Of a stretch of 64,000 bases of DNA, positions 1 to 7,808 are shown piece by piece. How positions within the stretch are numbered: the first letter of the stretch is position 1; each line of letters opens with the position of its first letter. The position numbers were made by a program, and so were the translations under genes. The DNA is from JANQIO01 sp043585095 (GTDB taxonomy: Bacteria > Pseudomonadota > Gammaproteobacteria > Pseudomonadales > Halieaceae). The stretch is from assembly GCA_043585095.1 (NCBI GenBank), contig CP121321.1, positions 2,976,001 to 3,040,000 of the forward strand, in the 5' to 3' direction. Below the pieces are notes generated by a model. That model worked only from the letters and a program-made list of their open reading frames with translations. It was not told the DNA's origin and did no database searches.

Positions 1-1144
1 CCGATAACACCGCCAAATCTGCGCTGGTCTCTAAAACCCGGACGCCGCCCACCACATTGGCAAACACATCCTGATCGCCCACCTGCAAGCCCCCGTGGCG
101 GTGTAATACCGCCAACAACATGTTCAGGCGGTTTTGGTCCAGGCCAACGGCAACGCGGCGAGGATTGGCGAGCTGGGAGTCATCCACCAAAGCCTGAATC
201 TCCACTAACAGCGGGCGCGTGCCCTCCCACACCGCAACCACAATGGAACCGGACGCAGGCTCGTTGTCGCGGTTCAAAAAGATAGCAGAGGGGTTTTTGA
301 CTTCACGCAAGCCTTCGCCGGTCATGGCAAACACACCTAGCTCGTTCACCGCACCGAAGCGATTCTTTTGCCCGCGCAGGGTGCGAAAGCGTGAATCCGC
401 CGTATCCTCCAGCAGAATCGAGCAATCGATCATATGCTCCAGCACTTTGGGGCCCGCTAGCGAGCCGTCTTTGGTGACATGGCCGACCAGGAACAACACC
501 GTGCCGGTTTGTTTGGCAAAACGCGTCAGCCACGCGGCGCATTCGCGCACCTGTGACACGGAACCGGGCGCAGACGTCAGCTCATCGCTATGCACCACCT
601 GAATGGAATCTACGACCAGTACTTTGGGCTGATACTGCTCGGCGGAGGCCTGAATAGCCTCGACGCTGGTTTCTGACATCAGCCGCAGCTGATCGACCGG
701 CAGCTTAAGGCGGCGCGCACGCATGGCGACCTGTTGGGGGGATTCCTCTCCGGTGATATACAGAGCAGGCATGCTTCCGGCCAGCTTGCACAGGGTCTGC
801 AGCAGAAGTGTGGACTTACCCGCACCGGGGTTGCCGCCCACCAGAATGGCCGAACCCGGCACCAGCCCACCGCCCAGCACGCGATCAAATTCCAGCATGC
901 CGGTGGTAAACCGCGGCACGTCATCCAGATCGATCTCGTTGAGAACTTTGGCCTCTGCCAGCGCGCCGCTATAGCCCCCTTTTCCCGCCAGGGAGGGTCG
1001 GCTGCCGCCTTTGGCTGGGGTGCCCAGTCGGAATTCGACAACAGAATTCCAGGTGCCACAGTCGGTGCATTGGCCCAGCCATTTGCTGAACTCGCTGCCG
1101 CATTCGTTGCAAACGAAAGCCGTTTTAGTCTTGCTTTTGGCCAT
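1..1144 (-). CDS. radA: DNA repair protein RadA (3' end cut by window edge)
   Basis: RadA is a RecA-like ATPase that drives branch migration of recombination intermediates. Translating the minus strand from the ATG at 1144 gives an N-terminal four-cysteine zinc finger (CNEC then CTDC), a Walker A motif GNPGAGKS, and the RadA-specific KNRFG motif. The frame stays open to base 1, so about 380 residues are visible of a family length near 460; part of the C-terminal Lon-like domain lies outside. A good ribosome site (AAAGGA) precedes the ATG. It is divergent from the DnaT-like gene, with about 120 bases between them. The identity is secure from motifs; the stop codon is not in the window. Confidence 0.95.
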   Translation of the reverse strand, partial: MAKSKTKTAFVCNECGSEFSKWLGQCTDCGTWNSVVEFRLGTPAKGGSRPSLAGKGGYSGALAEAKVLNEIDLDDVPRFTTGMLEFDRVLGGGLVPGSAILVGGNPGAGKSTLLLQTLCKLAGSMPALYITGEESPQQVAMRARRLKLPVDQLRLMSETSVEAIQASAEQYQPKVLVVDSIQVVHSDELTSAPGSVSQVRECAAWLTRFAKQTGTVLFLVGHVTKDGSLAGPKVLEHMIDCSILLEDTADSRFRTLRGQKNRFGAVNELGVFAMTGEGLREVKNPSAIFLNRDNEPASGSIVVAVWEGTRPLLVEIQALVDDSQLANPRRVAVGLDQNRLNMLLAVLHRHGGLQVGDQDVFANVVGGVRVLETSADLAVLS

Positions 1145-1265
1145 GGGCATCCTTTCACCGGTTATAGCCCGCATGCTAGCAGAGCTGGTAGAACTGCCAC
1201 AGTGAACATTAGGGATTTGCGCGTTCATCCTCTAATATATCCGGCCCGAAAACCTAAGGCCCGGC

Positions 1266-2417
1266 ATGTCCGATTCATCCATCATTCCCGAGCAGGCGCT
1301 GGTGTTTTCACCGGGGCTGGCCCAGGCCATTGGTCTGGAAGAAGCGATTTTGCTGCAGCAGCTAGCAGACCTGTTTCGCCATCGGGACAGCCAAACCCAT
1401 GGCGGGCTGAGCTGGCTGCGCATCGAGCGCGACTGGCTGCTTAACGCCCTGCCCTTCTGGAGCGTGGTTGATCTGCACCGTGTCAGCCGCAGCCTGGTCG
1501 ATAAAGGCCTTATTCTCACCGAATCGCCGCCTTTATTGGAATCCGACGTGCTGGTGTTTGCATTGAATGAATCACAGGCGGCTGCGAGCCCCGTTCGCGC
1601 GCCCGCTGCCCAGCACACCGGGACGCGGCCCGCGCTGGCCGAAGCCGGAGCACCGGCCGCCCACCTGATTGGCGCCAACTGGACACCTGAGGAAGACCTG
1701 CTGCAGCTATTGCAGCTTAACCACCGTATCCCGCGCCAGTTCGCAGTTGACCAGCTTGAAGACTTTATCTGCTACTGGCGGGAGCGCGGCGAGGTATCCC
1801 ATGCCTGGGGTAACAAATTTCGCCAACACGTACTGACCCGCTGGCGTCAGGCGCAGCAAGACGCCGGTGAACGCTTTCAAACACCGAAGGCAGGCCTGGA
1901 CGGTGATTGGTATCCCAGCGAAGACGCGCTGGAACTTTTGCTGGAGAAAACCGGCGTGACCCGCGACTTTATCGACGATGCGGTGCCGGAATTCGTGCTC
2001 TACTGGCGAGAGCGAAACCCAAAGGAACAGGGTCTCAACTCCAAATTTGTTCAACACGTTCGACGCCAATGGGCGCGCTTTACCTCATCGCTGGCCCACG
2101 ACACTGAGCCCAGCCGTATTCCCGAGAACTGGCAGCCGTCCGAAGATGTATTCGATATCCTGCGAATGTCCCATATTGATCCGGAATTTGCGGAAGGCCT
2201 GGTGCCAGAGTTCGTACTATTCTGGAAAGAGTCCAACACCCTATACAAAAGCTGGAACACCAAGTTTCTGCAGCATGTAAAATACCACTGGGCACGACGC
2301 GATGACGCATTAAACGGAAGTGCGAGCAATGAAAGACAGCAAGACGCTAGCGCAACAGGTCGCACGCGAGATCGAAGCCTCGCCGCAGACCTCACCGACC
2401 GCAGCTGGGCAAACTGA
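1266..2417 (+). CDS. DnaT-like protein with three tandem DnaT-type C-terminal domains
   Basis: The 383-residue product has an N-terminal winged-helix-like region (about residues 1-100), an Ala/Pro-rich linker, then three homologous domains at about 138-196, 213-272 and 287-344. Each reads W-x-P-x-E-D near its start, F-x-x-Y/F-W-(R/K)-E in the middle, and N-x-K-F-x-Q-H-V near its end. This is the pattern of the ssDNA-binding C-terminal domain of primosomal DnaT; E. coli DnaT has only one. The likely role is in loading or restarting the replicative helicase. The next gene, a lambda P-type loader, overlaps its 3' end by 89 bases, and dnaB lies just beyond on the other strand. The domain assignment is by recognition; the function is inferred. 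Confidence 0.75.
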   Translation: MSDSSIIPEQALVFSPGLAQAIGLEEAILLQQLADLFRHRDSQTHGGLSWLRIERDWLLNALPFWSVVDLHRVSRSLVDKGLILTESPPLLESDVLVFALNESQAAASPVRAPAAQHTGTRPALAEAGAPAAHLIGANWTPEEDLLQLLQLNHRIPRQFAVDQLEDFICYWRERGEVSHAWGNKFRQHVLTRWRQAQQDAGERFQTPKAGLDGDWYPSEDALELLLEKTGVTRDFIDDAVPEFVLYWRERNPKEQGLNSKFVQHVRRQWARFTSSLAHDTEPSRIPENWQPSEDVFDILRMSHIDPEFAEGLVPEFVLFWKESNTLYKSWNTKFLQHVKYHWARRDDALNGSASNERQQDASATGRTRDRSLAADLTDRSWAN

Positions 2418-3018
2418 GCGCGGCTCTCCTCGCAGCTCTCATCACAATCAGGCGGTAAGCGATGAACAGATCGATACCATCAATCAGGTGTTCGCGCTGT
2501 TTCGGCTGAACTATCACAACCAGTTTTACGCCGCCTATCCGGACAGCGAGCAGCTGAATCAGGTGAAGAAACTGTGGCTGGAGTCCTTGCGAGACTTTCC
2601 CACCGAGCAACTGCTGCGCGGTGCCAAGCACGCCATCGAGTCCAGTGAGTACCTGCCCACCCTGCATCGCATGATCGAATGCTGCCACGACAGTCTGCGT
2701 GATTTAGGCCTGCCTGATGCGCGCAGTGCCTATAGAGAAGCCTGCGAAGCGCGCAGCCCTAAATCAGCGCAAGCGTGGAGCCATCCGGCGGTGTATTTTG
2801 CCGGCCGCCATACCGACTGGTTTACGCTGGCCAATGAACCCGAATCCAGAACCTGGCCGCTGTTTCGGGAAGCCTACAGAGACTGCTGCGCGCGAGTGAT
2901 GCGCGGCGAGAAAATGGAAATTGCAGCGCCAGCCGCGCTACCCGAATCTACCGGTGAGTTGAGTTCCGCTGAGGACGCTATCGCCGAACTGCAGAAGATT
3001 AGAGCGGCGCTCTCCTGA
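2329..3018 (+). CDS. Lambda P-type replication protein (putative helicase loader)
   Basis: The 229-residue product has a disordered N-terminus (about 1-40), then a helical domain (I-N-Q-V-F-A-L-F-R-L-N-Y-H-N-Q-F, a tryptophan-containing K-L-W-L-E-S-L helix, and L-P-T-L-H-R-M-I) typical of the phage replication protein P family. P binds DnaB and delivers it to origins. I chose the ATG at 2329 because GGAAG lies eight bases upstream; a GTG at 2320 is also in frame. It overlaps the preceding DnaT-like gene by 89 bases in another frame, so translation is probably coupled. Its position next to dnaB fits a chromosomal helicase-loading role. No phage genes surround it. Confidence 0.7.
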   Translation: MKDSKTLAQQVAREIEASPQTSPTAAGQTERGSPRSSHHNQAVSDEQIDTINQVFALFRLNYHNQFYAAYPDSEQLNQVKKLWLESLRDFPTEQLLRGAKHAIESSEYLPTLHRMIECCHDSLRDLGLPDARSAYREACEARSPKSAQAWSHPAVYFAGRHTDWFTLANEPESRTWPLFREAYRDCCARVMRGEKMEIAAPAALPESTGELSSAEDAIAELQKIRAALS

Positions 3019-3021
3019 GAT

Positions 3022-3077
3022 AAGACTCTTGAAGCAGGAGTCTTGGATCAAGATTCTTGAAGCAAAATTCTTAAGTA
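3022..3077. repeat. Two 28-bp tandem copies between the P-like gene and dnaB
   Basis: Bases 3022-3049 and 3050-3077 are imperfect copies that share AAGAnTCTTGAAGCA. The first copy also folds into a 7-bp hairpin (AAGACTC / GAGTCTT) and may serve as a weak terminator for the upstream gene. It lacks a clean T-tract. Confidence 0.6.
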
Positions 3078-3119
3078 AGGAGCCCTGGCGTCTACTGCTG
3101 ACGTTTTTACCGTCTGCGG

Positions 3120-4520
3120 CTAGTAGCCGTCAGCACCGCCCCGGGCGAGATTTTCAAAGCGCGTGAACTGACCGATAAAGGCGAGCCTACAGATACCGAT
3201 AGGGCCGTTACGCTGCTTGCCGATAATGATTTCCGCCACGCCCTTATCGGGACTGTCTTCGTTATAGACCTCATCCCGATAGATAAACATGATGACGTCG
3301 GCGTCCTGCTCGATCGCGCCCGATTCACGCAAGTCGGAGTTGACCGGGCGTTTATTGGGCCGCTGCTCCAGTGACCGATTCAACTGCGACAAAGCCACCA
3401 TCGGGCAAGAAAACTCTTTGGCTATAGCCTTCAGGTTTCTGGAAATTTCCGAGATTTCCGCGGTACGCCCTTCACTGAATCCCGCTACACGCATGAGCTG
3501 CATGTAATCGACCATGATCATGCCCAGCCCGCCGTTTTCGCGTGAGATGCGGCGCGCACGTGAGCGAATTTCAGTGGGCGTCAGCGCCGGCGTATCGTCA
3601 ATGTACAGCGGCATGTCTTTCAGCTTGGTTACCGCGCTGGAGAGTTTGGGCCAATCTTCCTGTTCCAGCTTACCGTTGCGGATGCGGGTTTGATCAATGC
3701 GCCCGATCGACGAAAGCATCCGCACAATCAACTGATCCGCCGGCATCTCCATGCTGAATACCAGGATGGGCTTGTCCTGGTTAAGCACCGCGTGCTCGAC
3801 CAGATTCATGGCAAACGCGGTCTTACCCATGGAGGGACGACCGGCCACAATCACCAGATCAGACTGCTGTAAGCCAGAGGTCATGCCGTCCAACTCGGTG
3901 TAACCGGTGCTCAAGCCGGTAATATCGCCGCCGGAGCTATACAGCTCTTCGATACGGTTAACCGCCTTGGAGAGCAGCGGATTAACCTCTTGCGGGCCAC
4001 CGGCTTTAGGGCCCTGCTCGGAGATCTGCATGATCTTGCGTTCAGCTTCGTCGATGAGCTCGTCGGAGCTGCGGCCTTCCGGGTGATAGCCGGAATCGGC
4101 AATATCCTGCGCGGCCTGAATCAGATGGCGCAGCGCCGCGCGGTCGCGTACCACGGTGGCATAGGCCCGAATATTGGACGCGCTGGGGGTCGATTCTGCC
4201 AGTTCCGCCAAATACGCGAAGCCGCCAGCCGCTTCCAACTCATCGCTGGCGTTTAGGCCATCGGCGACGGTGACAGGGTCAATGGGCTGACTGGTGTCTG
4301 CCAGGCGCATCATGTGGCGAAAAATCAGCCGGTGGTCGGCGCGGTAAAAGTCGGTATGGGTAACTAGCTCGGCAACCGCGTCCCAGTTATCCCCGGATAA
4401 TAGAACGCCTCCCAATACCGAGCGCTCGGCTTCGATAGAGTGCGGCGCCATCTTGATGGACGCAATTTCCGGGTCTTCGTTATAGGGAACGAAGTCGGTG
4501 GGGTATTCGCTGTCTTGCAT
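3120..4520 (-). CDS. dnaB: Replicative DNA helicase DnaB
   Basis: DnaB is the hexameric 5'-3' helicase of the replication fork. The 466 residues match the family length. The N-terminal helical domain (about 28-130) is followed by the RecA-like domain with Walker A GRPSMGKT at 227-234, a Walker B ending in VDYMQLM, and the C-terminal SDLRESGAIEQDADV motif. It is the last gene of the minus-strand ribosomal block, but a strong terminator separates it from rplI, so it probably has its own promoter in 4521-4600. The ATG at 4520 has only a weak ribosome site. No intein is present. Confidence 0.97.
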   Translation of the reverse strand: MQDSEYPTDFVPYNEDPEIASIKMAPHSIEAERSVLGGVLLSGDNWDAVAELVTHTDFYRADHRLIFRHMMRLADTSQPIDPVTVADGLNASDELEAAGGFAYLAELAESTPSASNIRAYATVVRDRAALRHLIQAAQDIADSGYHPEGRSSDELIDEAERKIMQISEQGPKAGGPQEVNPLLSKAVNRIEELYSSGGDITGLSTGYTELDGMTSGLQQSDLVIVAGRPSMGKTAFAMNLVEHAVLNQDKPILVFSMEMPADQLIVRMLSSIGRIDQTRIRNGKLEQEDWPKLSSAVTKLKDMPLYIDDTPALTPTEIRSRARRISRENGGLGMIMVDYMQLMRVAGFSEGRTAEISEISRNLKAIAKEFSCPMVALSQLNRSLEQRPNKRPVNSDLRESGAIEQDADVIMFIYRDEVYNEDSPDKGVAEIIIGKQRNGPIGICRLAFIGQFTRFENLARGGADGY

Positions 4521-4600
4521 TACCGAGAATGTTTATTGATAGGGAACCAACGATTGTGCGTCAAACCGCGGGGAAAAGAAATCGAGACCGCGGTAGAAAC

Positions 4601-4645
4601 AAAAAAGGCGAGTCACAGAAAGAGCATTCTGCGCTCGCCTTTTTT
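4601..4645 (-). terminator. Intrinsic terminator between rplI and dnaB
   Basis: A perfect 12-bp stem is formed by AAAAAAGGCGAG (4601-4612) and CTCGCCTTTTTT (4634-4645). Its loop holds a smaller hairpin (CAGAA / TTCTG). Read on the minus strand it ends the rplI transcript in a T-run; the stem is A/T-flanked on both sides, so it may work in both directions. Confidence 0.85.
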
Positions 4646-4692
4646 ACTCTCGCCTTTTTACTCTCGCCCTTTTTACTCTCACCTTTTTTATT
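4634..4692. repeat. Four tandem ~15-bp copies of one terminator arm
   Basis: The arm CTCGCCTTTTTTACT is repeated at 4634-4648, 4649-4662, 4663-4677 and 4678-4692 with small changes. On the minus strand this places four alternative GGCGAG 5' arms before a single 3' arm. Confidence 0.8.
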
Positions 4693-4723
4693 ACGGCCTA
4701 ATGAATGCAGCCGTATAGCCGCC

Positions 4724-5176
4724 TTATTCCTCTGGAACGATATGCAGCTCAATGGCGATATCAATATCTGAGTGCAGGTGCAGCTCGATCTGGTACTCGC
4801 CCAGATCACGCAGCGCGCCTTCGGGCAGGCGAATCTCAGACTTGTTGATTTCAACGCCAGCGGCTGTCACGGCGTCTTCAATATCACGCGTGCCAATAGA
4901 GCCGAACAGCTTGCCCTCTTCGCCCGCATTCGCTTCGATGGTTATAACGCCCAGCTCGCGAATTTTTTCAGCCCGGGCTTCGGCAGCTGCCAGGGCTTCA
5001 GCCGCAGCCGCTTCCAGCTCGACACGGCGCGCTTCGAACATGGCTACGTTATCTTTGGTAGCCGGTACCGCTTTACCCTGAGGAATCAGGAAGTTGCGGC
5101 CGTATCCCGGCTTAACAGTAACCTTATCGCCAAGGTCGCCAAGGTTACCAATTTTCTCCAGCAGGATTACGTCCAT
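4724..5176 (-). CDS. rplI: 50S ribosomal protein L9
   Basis: L9 binds 23S rRNA and helps maintain reading-frame fidelity. The 150-residue product starts [16 protein letters not shown] and carries the conserved [13 protein letters not shown], followed by the long Ala/Glu helix linking the two domains. I chose the ATG at 5176, not the in-frame start 39 bases upstream, because GAGGAAAG lies just before it and the N-terminus then matches the family. It sits 10 bases downstream of the DUF2232 gene in the rpsF-rpsR-DUF2232-rplI operon. Confidence 0.97.
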   Translation of the reverse strand: MDVILLEKIGNLGDLGDKVTVKPGYGRNFLIPQGKAVPATKDNVAMFEARRVELEAAAAEALAAAEARAEKIRELGVITIEANAGEEGKLFGSIGTRDIEDAVTAAGVEINKSEIRLPEGALRDLGEYQIELHLHSDIDIAIELHIVPEE

Positions 5177-5186
5177 TCTGCTTTCC

Positions 5187-6098
5187 TCACTCGTTATCTG
5201 AATTCGTTTTATCATCCGGCTTGTTCCAGCGGCTGCGGAAATCTATCCAGCTATCCGCAACGGCCAAGCCGATCACTATTACCTTTACTGCATCAAACAG
5301 GATCCACAGTAAGTAGAACACCGTTAGATACATCGCCCCCTGCCCTCGCTGAGCCGCTCTGGCGTGAACCAGACCCAAACCCGCTAATGACAAAGGGATA
5401 CCAAACAATGCGGCCCAGGGCCGATAAGCCAGCCCTAAACTGCTGATACCCAGCATCAGTAAAACCAACACGGCAGCCGTCGCAACGTCAAACCGCAGCC
5501 CGTGAAACTCCGTTCGGAAGCCTCCCGGGTTGTACAAACTGCCCTGCCACCAGCGCGCCAGCAGCAGGCTCGCTATACAACTAATGGCGTTCATCAGCCC
5601 TAGCAAACCGGCGATGGTGGTGGCGCCCGGTGCGACCAGCGTAATTTCCTGCCCTTGCGCAACTTCACTACCACCAGCACTTTCGACACGCTCGAATTGG
5701 GCCTGCAAATTGCCAAACAGCTCGGCAAAATACGCTTCAAGCTGCTGCAGGTAGTTCTCACCCAGCCAGAGCATGCTTAATCCGGTCAGCAGGCCAATCA
5801 GGCTGCTGGCGCATAGCGTGAGCTGCCAGGACACCGTCACACGCAGCAGAACCGCTAAAACTGTGGTGCCAACGACGATGCCCAAAGGGCCTGCGTCGCC
5901 GAAAACCCCCAACAAAAACCCGGCGGGTAACACCGCCCACGCCAGCAGGTAGCCACCTTCGGTGGCGCCTCTGCGCAGGGTGACCAAGGCCAATACCGCG
6001 GCGCTTAGCCATGCAAACATCAGGGTGCTAGCGCCTAGCACTGCCACCCAAAGGGCCTGACTGCGACCCCGCATCACGTATTCAGCAACGGCTTTCAT
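5187..6098 (-). CDS. DUF2232 integral membrane protein
   Basis: The 303-residue protein has about eight hydrophobic segments, with a soluble stretch around residues 118-150 ([20 protein letters not shown]). Length, topology and position between rpsR and rplI match the DUF2232 (YybS-like) family, which occupies the same place in Pseudomonas. No catalytic motif is visible and its function is not established. It is transcribed with the ribosomal protein genes. Confidence 0.8.
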   Translation of the reverse strand: MKAVAEYVMRGRSQALWVAVLGASTLMFAWLSAAVLALVTLRRGATEGGYLLAWAVLPAGFLLGVFGDAGPLGIVVGTTVLAVLLRVTVSWQLTLCASSLIGLLTGLSMLWLGENYLQQLEAYFAELFGNLQAQFERVESAGGSEVAQGQEITLVAPGATTIAGLLGLMNAISCIASLLLARWWQGSLYNPGGFRTEFHGLRFDVATAAVLVLLMLGISSLGLAYRPWAALFGIPLSLAGLGLVHARAAQRGQGAMYLTVFYLLWILFDAVKVIVIGLAVADSWIDFRSRWNKPDDKTNSDNE

Positions 6099-6165
6099 AG
6101 GCTAGCTCTCTTGAGCATGACCTTCATACTGAAGGTGCCAGATACGCTTTAAAACAATCGGTCGC

Positions 6166-6393
6166 TTATTGATGCGCGTCCGAGTACGGCAACAAGGCCA
6201 GATAGCGAGCACGCTTGACTGCTGTTGCGAGCTGGCGTTGGTAACGCGCTTTGGTACCAGTGATACGGCTAGGTACGATCTTGCCGGTTTCAGTGATGTA
6301 CTGCTTCAGCGTATCGATATCTTTGTAATCGATCTCTTTGATGCCTTCGGCAGTGAACTTGCAATACTTGCGACGACGAAAAAAACGGGCCAT
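6166..6393 (-). CDS. rpsR: 30S ribosomal protein S18
   Basis: The 75-residue basic protein begins [17 protein letters not shown] and contains [27 protein letters not shown] sequence, the S18 hallmark. It pairs with S6 on the small-subunit platform, and the S6 gene lies 16 bases upstream. A ribosome site (AGGAGAA) precedes the ATG. Confidence 0.98.
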   Translation of the reverse strand: MARFFRRRKYCKFTAEGIKEIDYKDIDTLKQYITETGKIVPSRITGTKARYQRQLATAVKRARYLALLPYSDAHQ

Positions 6394-6409
6394 GAGTCAA
6401 TTCTCCTAA

Positions 6410-6880
6410 TTACGCGTCTGTATCATCGTCAGCATCGTCTTCGGATGCATCAGATGTTTCACCGGCAGGTTCAGCTGCGCTGTCGTCTGCGGGTTCAGCG
6501 GCGGGGGCAGGCTCTGAAGCCTGACGCTCTTCGTAGCGGCTTTTGCGCTCACGCTGTTCTTTTTCCTGCTTCATGATCAGTGACTCTTCTGTCACCGGCT
6601 CGTCGCGACGAATCACCAGGTTACGGATGATGGCATCGTTGAAACGGAAGGTGGTGGTGAGCTCTTCCATAGCATCATTGCTGGCCTCTACATTCATCAG
6701 AACGTAGTGGGCTTTATGGATTTTGTTGATGTGGTATGCGAGCTGGCGGCGGCCCCAATCTTCAAGGCGGTGCACAGTGCCACCGTCTTTTTGGATAGCG
6801 GCCGTGTAGCGCTCAATCATTCCGGGCACTTGTTCAGACTGGTCAGGATGGACCATGAACACGATTTCATAGTGTCGCAT
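6410..6880 (-). CDS. rpsF: 30S ribosomal protein S6 with long acidic tail
   Basis: The first ~100 residues are a standard S6 domain ([20 protein letters not shown], then [23 protein letters not shown]). The last ~50 residues are a low-complexity Ala/Glu/Asp tail, longer than the acidic tail of E. coli S6, which is the substrate of glutamate ligase RimK. The gene heads the rpsF-rpsR-DUF2232-rplI operon. AAGGAG precedes the start. The ~195-base region upstream (6881-7074) should hold the operon promoter and any S6:S18 leader; I could not pick a convincing -10/-35 pair there. Confidence 0.97.
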   Translation of the reverse strand: MRHYEIVFMVHPDQSEQVPGMIERYTAAIQKDGGTVHRLEDWGRRQLAYHINKIHKAHYVLMNVEASNDAMEELTTTFRFNDAIIRNLVIRRDEPVTEESLIMKQEKEQRERKSRYEERQASEPAPAAEPADDSAAEPAGETSDASEDDADDDTDA

Positions 6881-7074
6881 TTAGCGGCTCCTTTCGGATT
6901 AAGCTACCCGTCATTCCCGTGTGGATGCGGTGTAGCAAGGAGATCCGGCGTGTTGTTCACGTCGGTCAAATTTTGAGCGGCGAAGTCTACAGGCTAAGTC
7001 TGGCCATAGCAAGCAAGGTAATCAGAGTGAAAAAAGCTATATGCGAGCGCGTTTCGGCGGGAGTTAACAAGCCC

Positions 7075-7806
7075 CTAGCGACGCTGACGAACCGCCTCAA
7101 ACAGGCAAATTCCGGTGGCGACAGACACGTTCAAAGAGCTGACGTCACCGGCCATGGGCAAGCACAGCAGTTGATCGCAGGCTTCGCGGGTGAGCCGGCG
7201 CAGCCCACTGCCCTCAGCGCCCATAACGATAGCCGCCGGGCCTTTGAAATCGCAGTCGTAGACCAGAGCGTCGGCTTCGCCAGCCGTGCCATATAACCAG
7301 ACACCGCTGCTTTTCAAGGCATCCAGCGTTCGAGCGAGATTAGTAACGCGCACAAAGGGCATGGATTCTGCGGCACCGCAGGCTACCTTACGCACCGTAG
7401 GAGTGAGGTCTGCCGACTTGTCCTTTGGAACCACAACGGCATCGACACCGGCGGCATCAGCGCTGCGCAAGCAGGCGCCCAGATTGTGAGGGTCGGTGAC
7501 GCCGTCCAGGATTAGTAATAGTGCGGGATGTTCAAGCGCTTCGAGATGCTGCAATAAGCGCGCCTCATCCCAGGCGCGCTGGGTGCCGCGCACCTCAGCT
7601 ATCACGCCTTGATGCCGGCCGCTGACTTTGCCATCAAGCTCAGCGCGGGGCACCGCTTGCAGGGCAACGCCCTGATTGGTGGCCAGCTCAATAATGCCGG
7701 CTATGCGCTTGTCGCTGCGCCCAGCCTGCACCCACAGCTGCTGGATAGTGTCGGGGTGCTGTCGCAGTAGTGCGTCAACCGCATGCAAACCAAACACGGA
7801 CTCCAT
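7075..7806 (-). CDS. rlmB: 23S rRNA 2'-O-methyltransferase RlmB (G2251)
   Basis: RlmB methylates the ribose of G2251 in the peptidyl-transferase P loop. The 243 residues comprise an N-terminal substrate-binding domain and a SPOUT (trefoil-knot) domain with LDGVTDPHNLGACLRSADAAG, IVMGAEGSGL and LNVSVATGICLFEA, the three motifs of the SpoU family. It starts two bases after the rnr stop codon, so the two are co-transcribed and probably translationally coupled. Confidence 0.96.
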   Translation of the reverse strand: MESVFGLHAVDALLRQHPDTIQQLWVQAGRSDKRIAGIIELATNQGVALQAVPRAELDGKVSGRHQGVIAEVRGTQRAWDEARLLQHLEALEHPALLLILDGVTDPHNLGACLRSADAAGVDAVVVPKDKSADLTPTVRKVACGAAESMPFVRVTNLARTLDALKSSGVWLYGTAGEADALVYDCDFKGPAAIVMGAEGSGLRRLTREACDQLLCLPMAGDVSSLNVSVATGICLFEAVRQRR

Positions 7807-7808
7807 GG

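Noticed and set aside
734..1444. 236-codon plus-strand frame opposite radA
   Set aside because: It is antisense to a clear RadA coding sequence and runs into the DnaT-like gene; it has no recognisable domain.
2329..3018. Prophage remnant because of the lambda P-type gene
   Set aside because: No integrase, repressor, structural or lysis genes are adjacent, and radA and dnaB directly flank the pair.
3097..3134. Hairpin GCTGACG / CGTCAGC as a terminator of dnaB
   Set aside because: The loop is about 24 bases and one arm lies inside the dnaB coding end; no suitable T-run follows.
4561..4854. 97-codon minus-strand frame with KKGES repeats
   Set aside because: It translates the repeated terminator arms and overlaps rplI in another frame.
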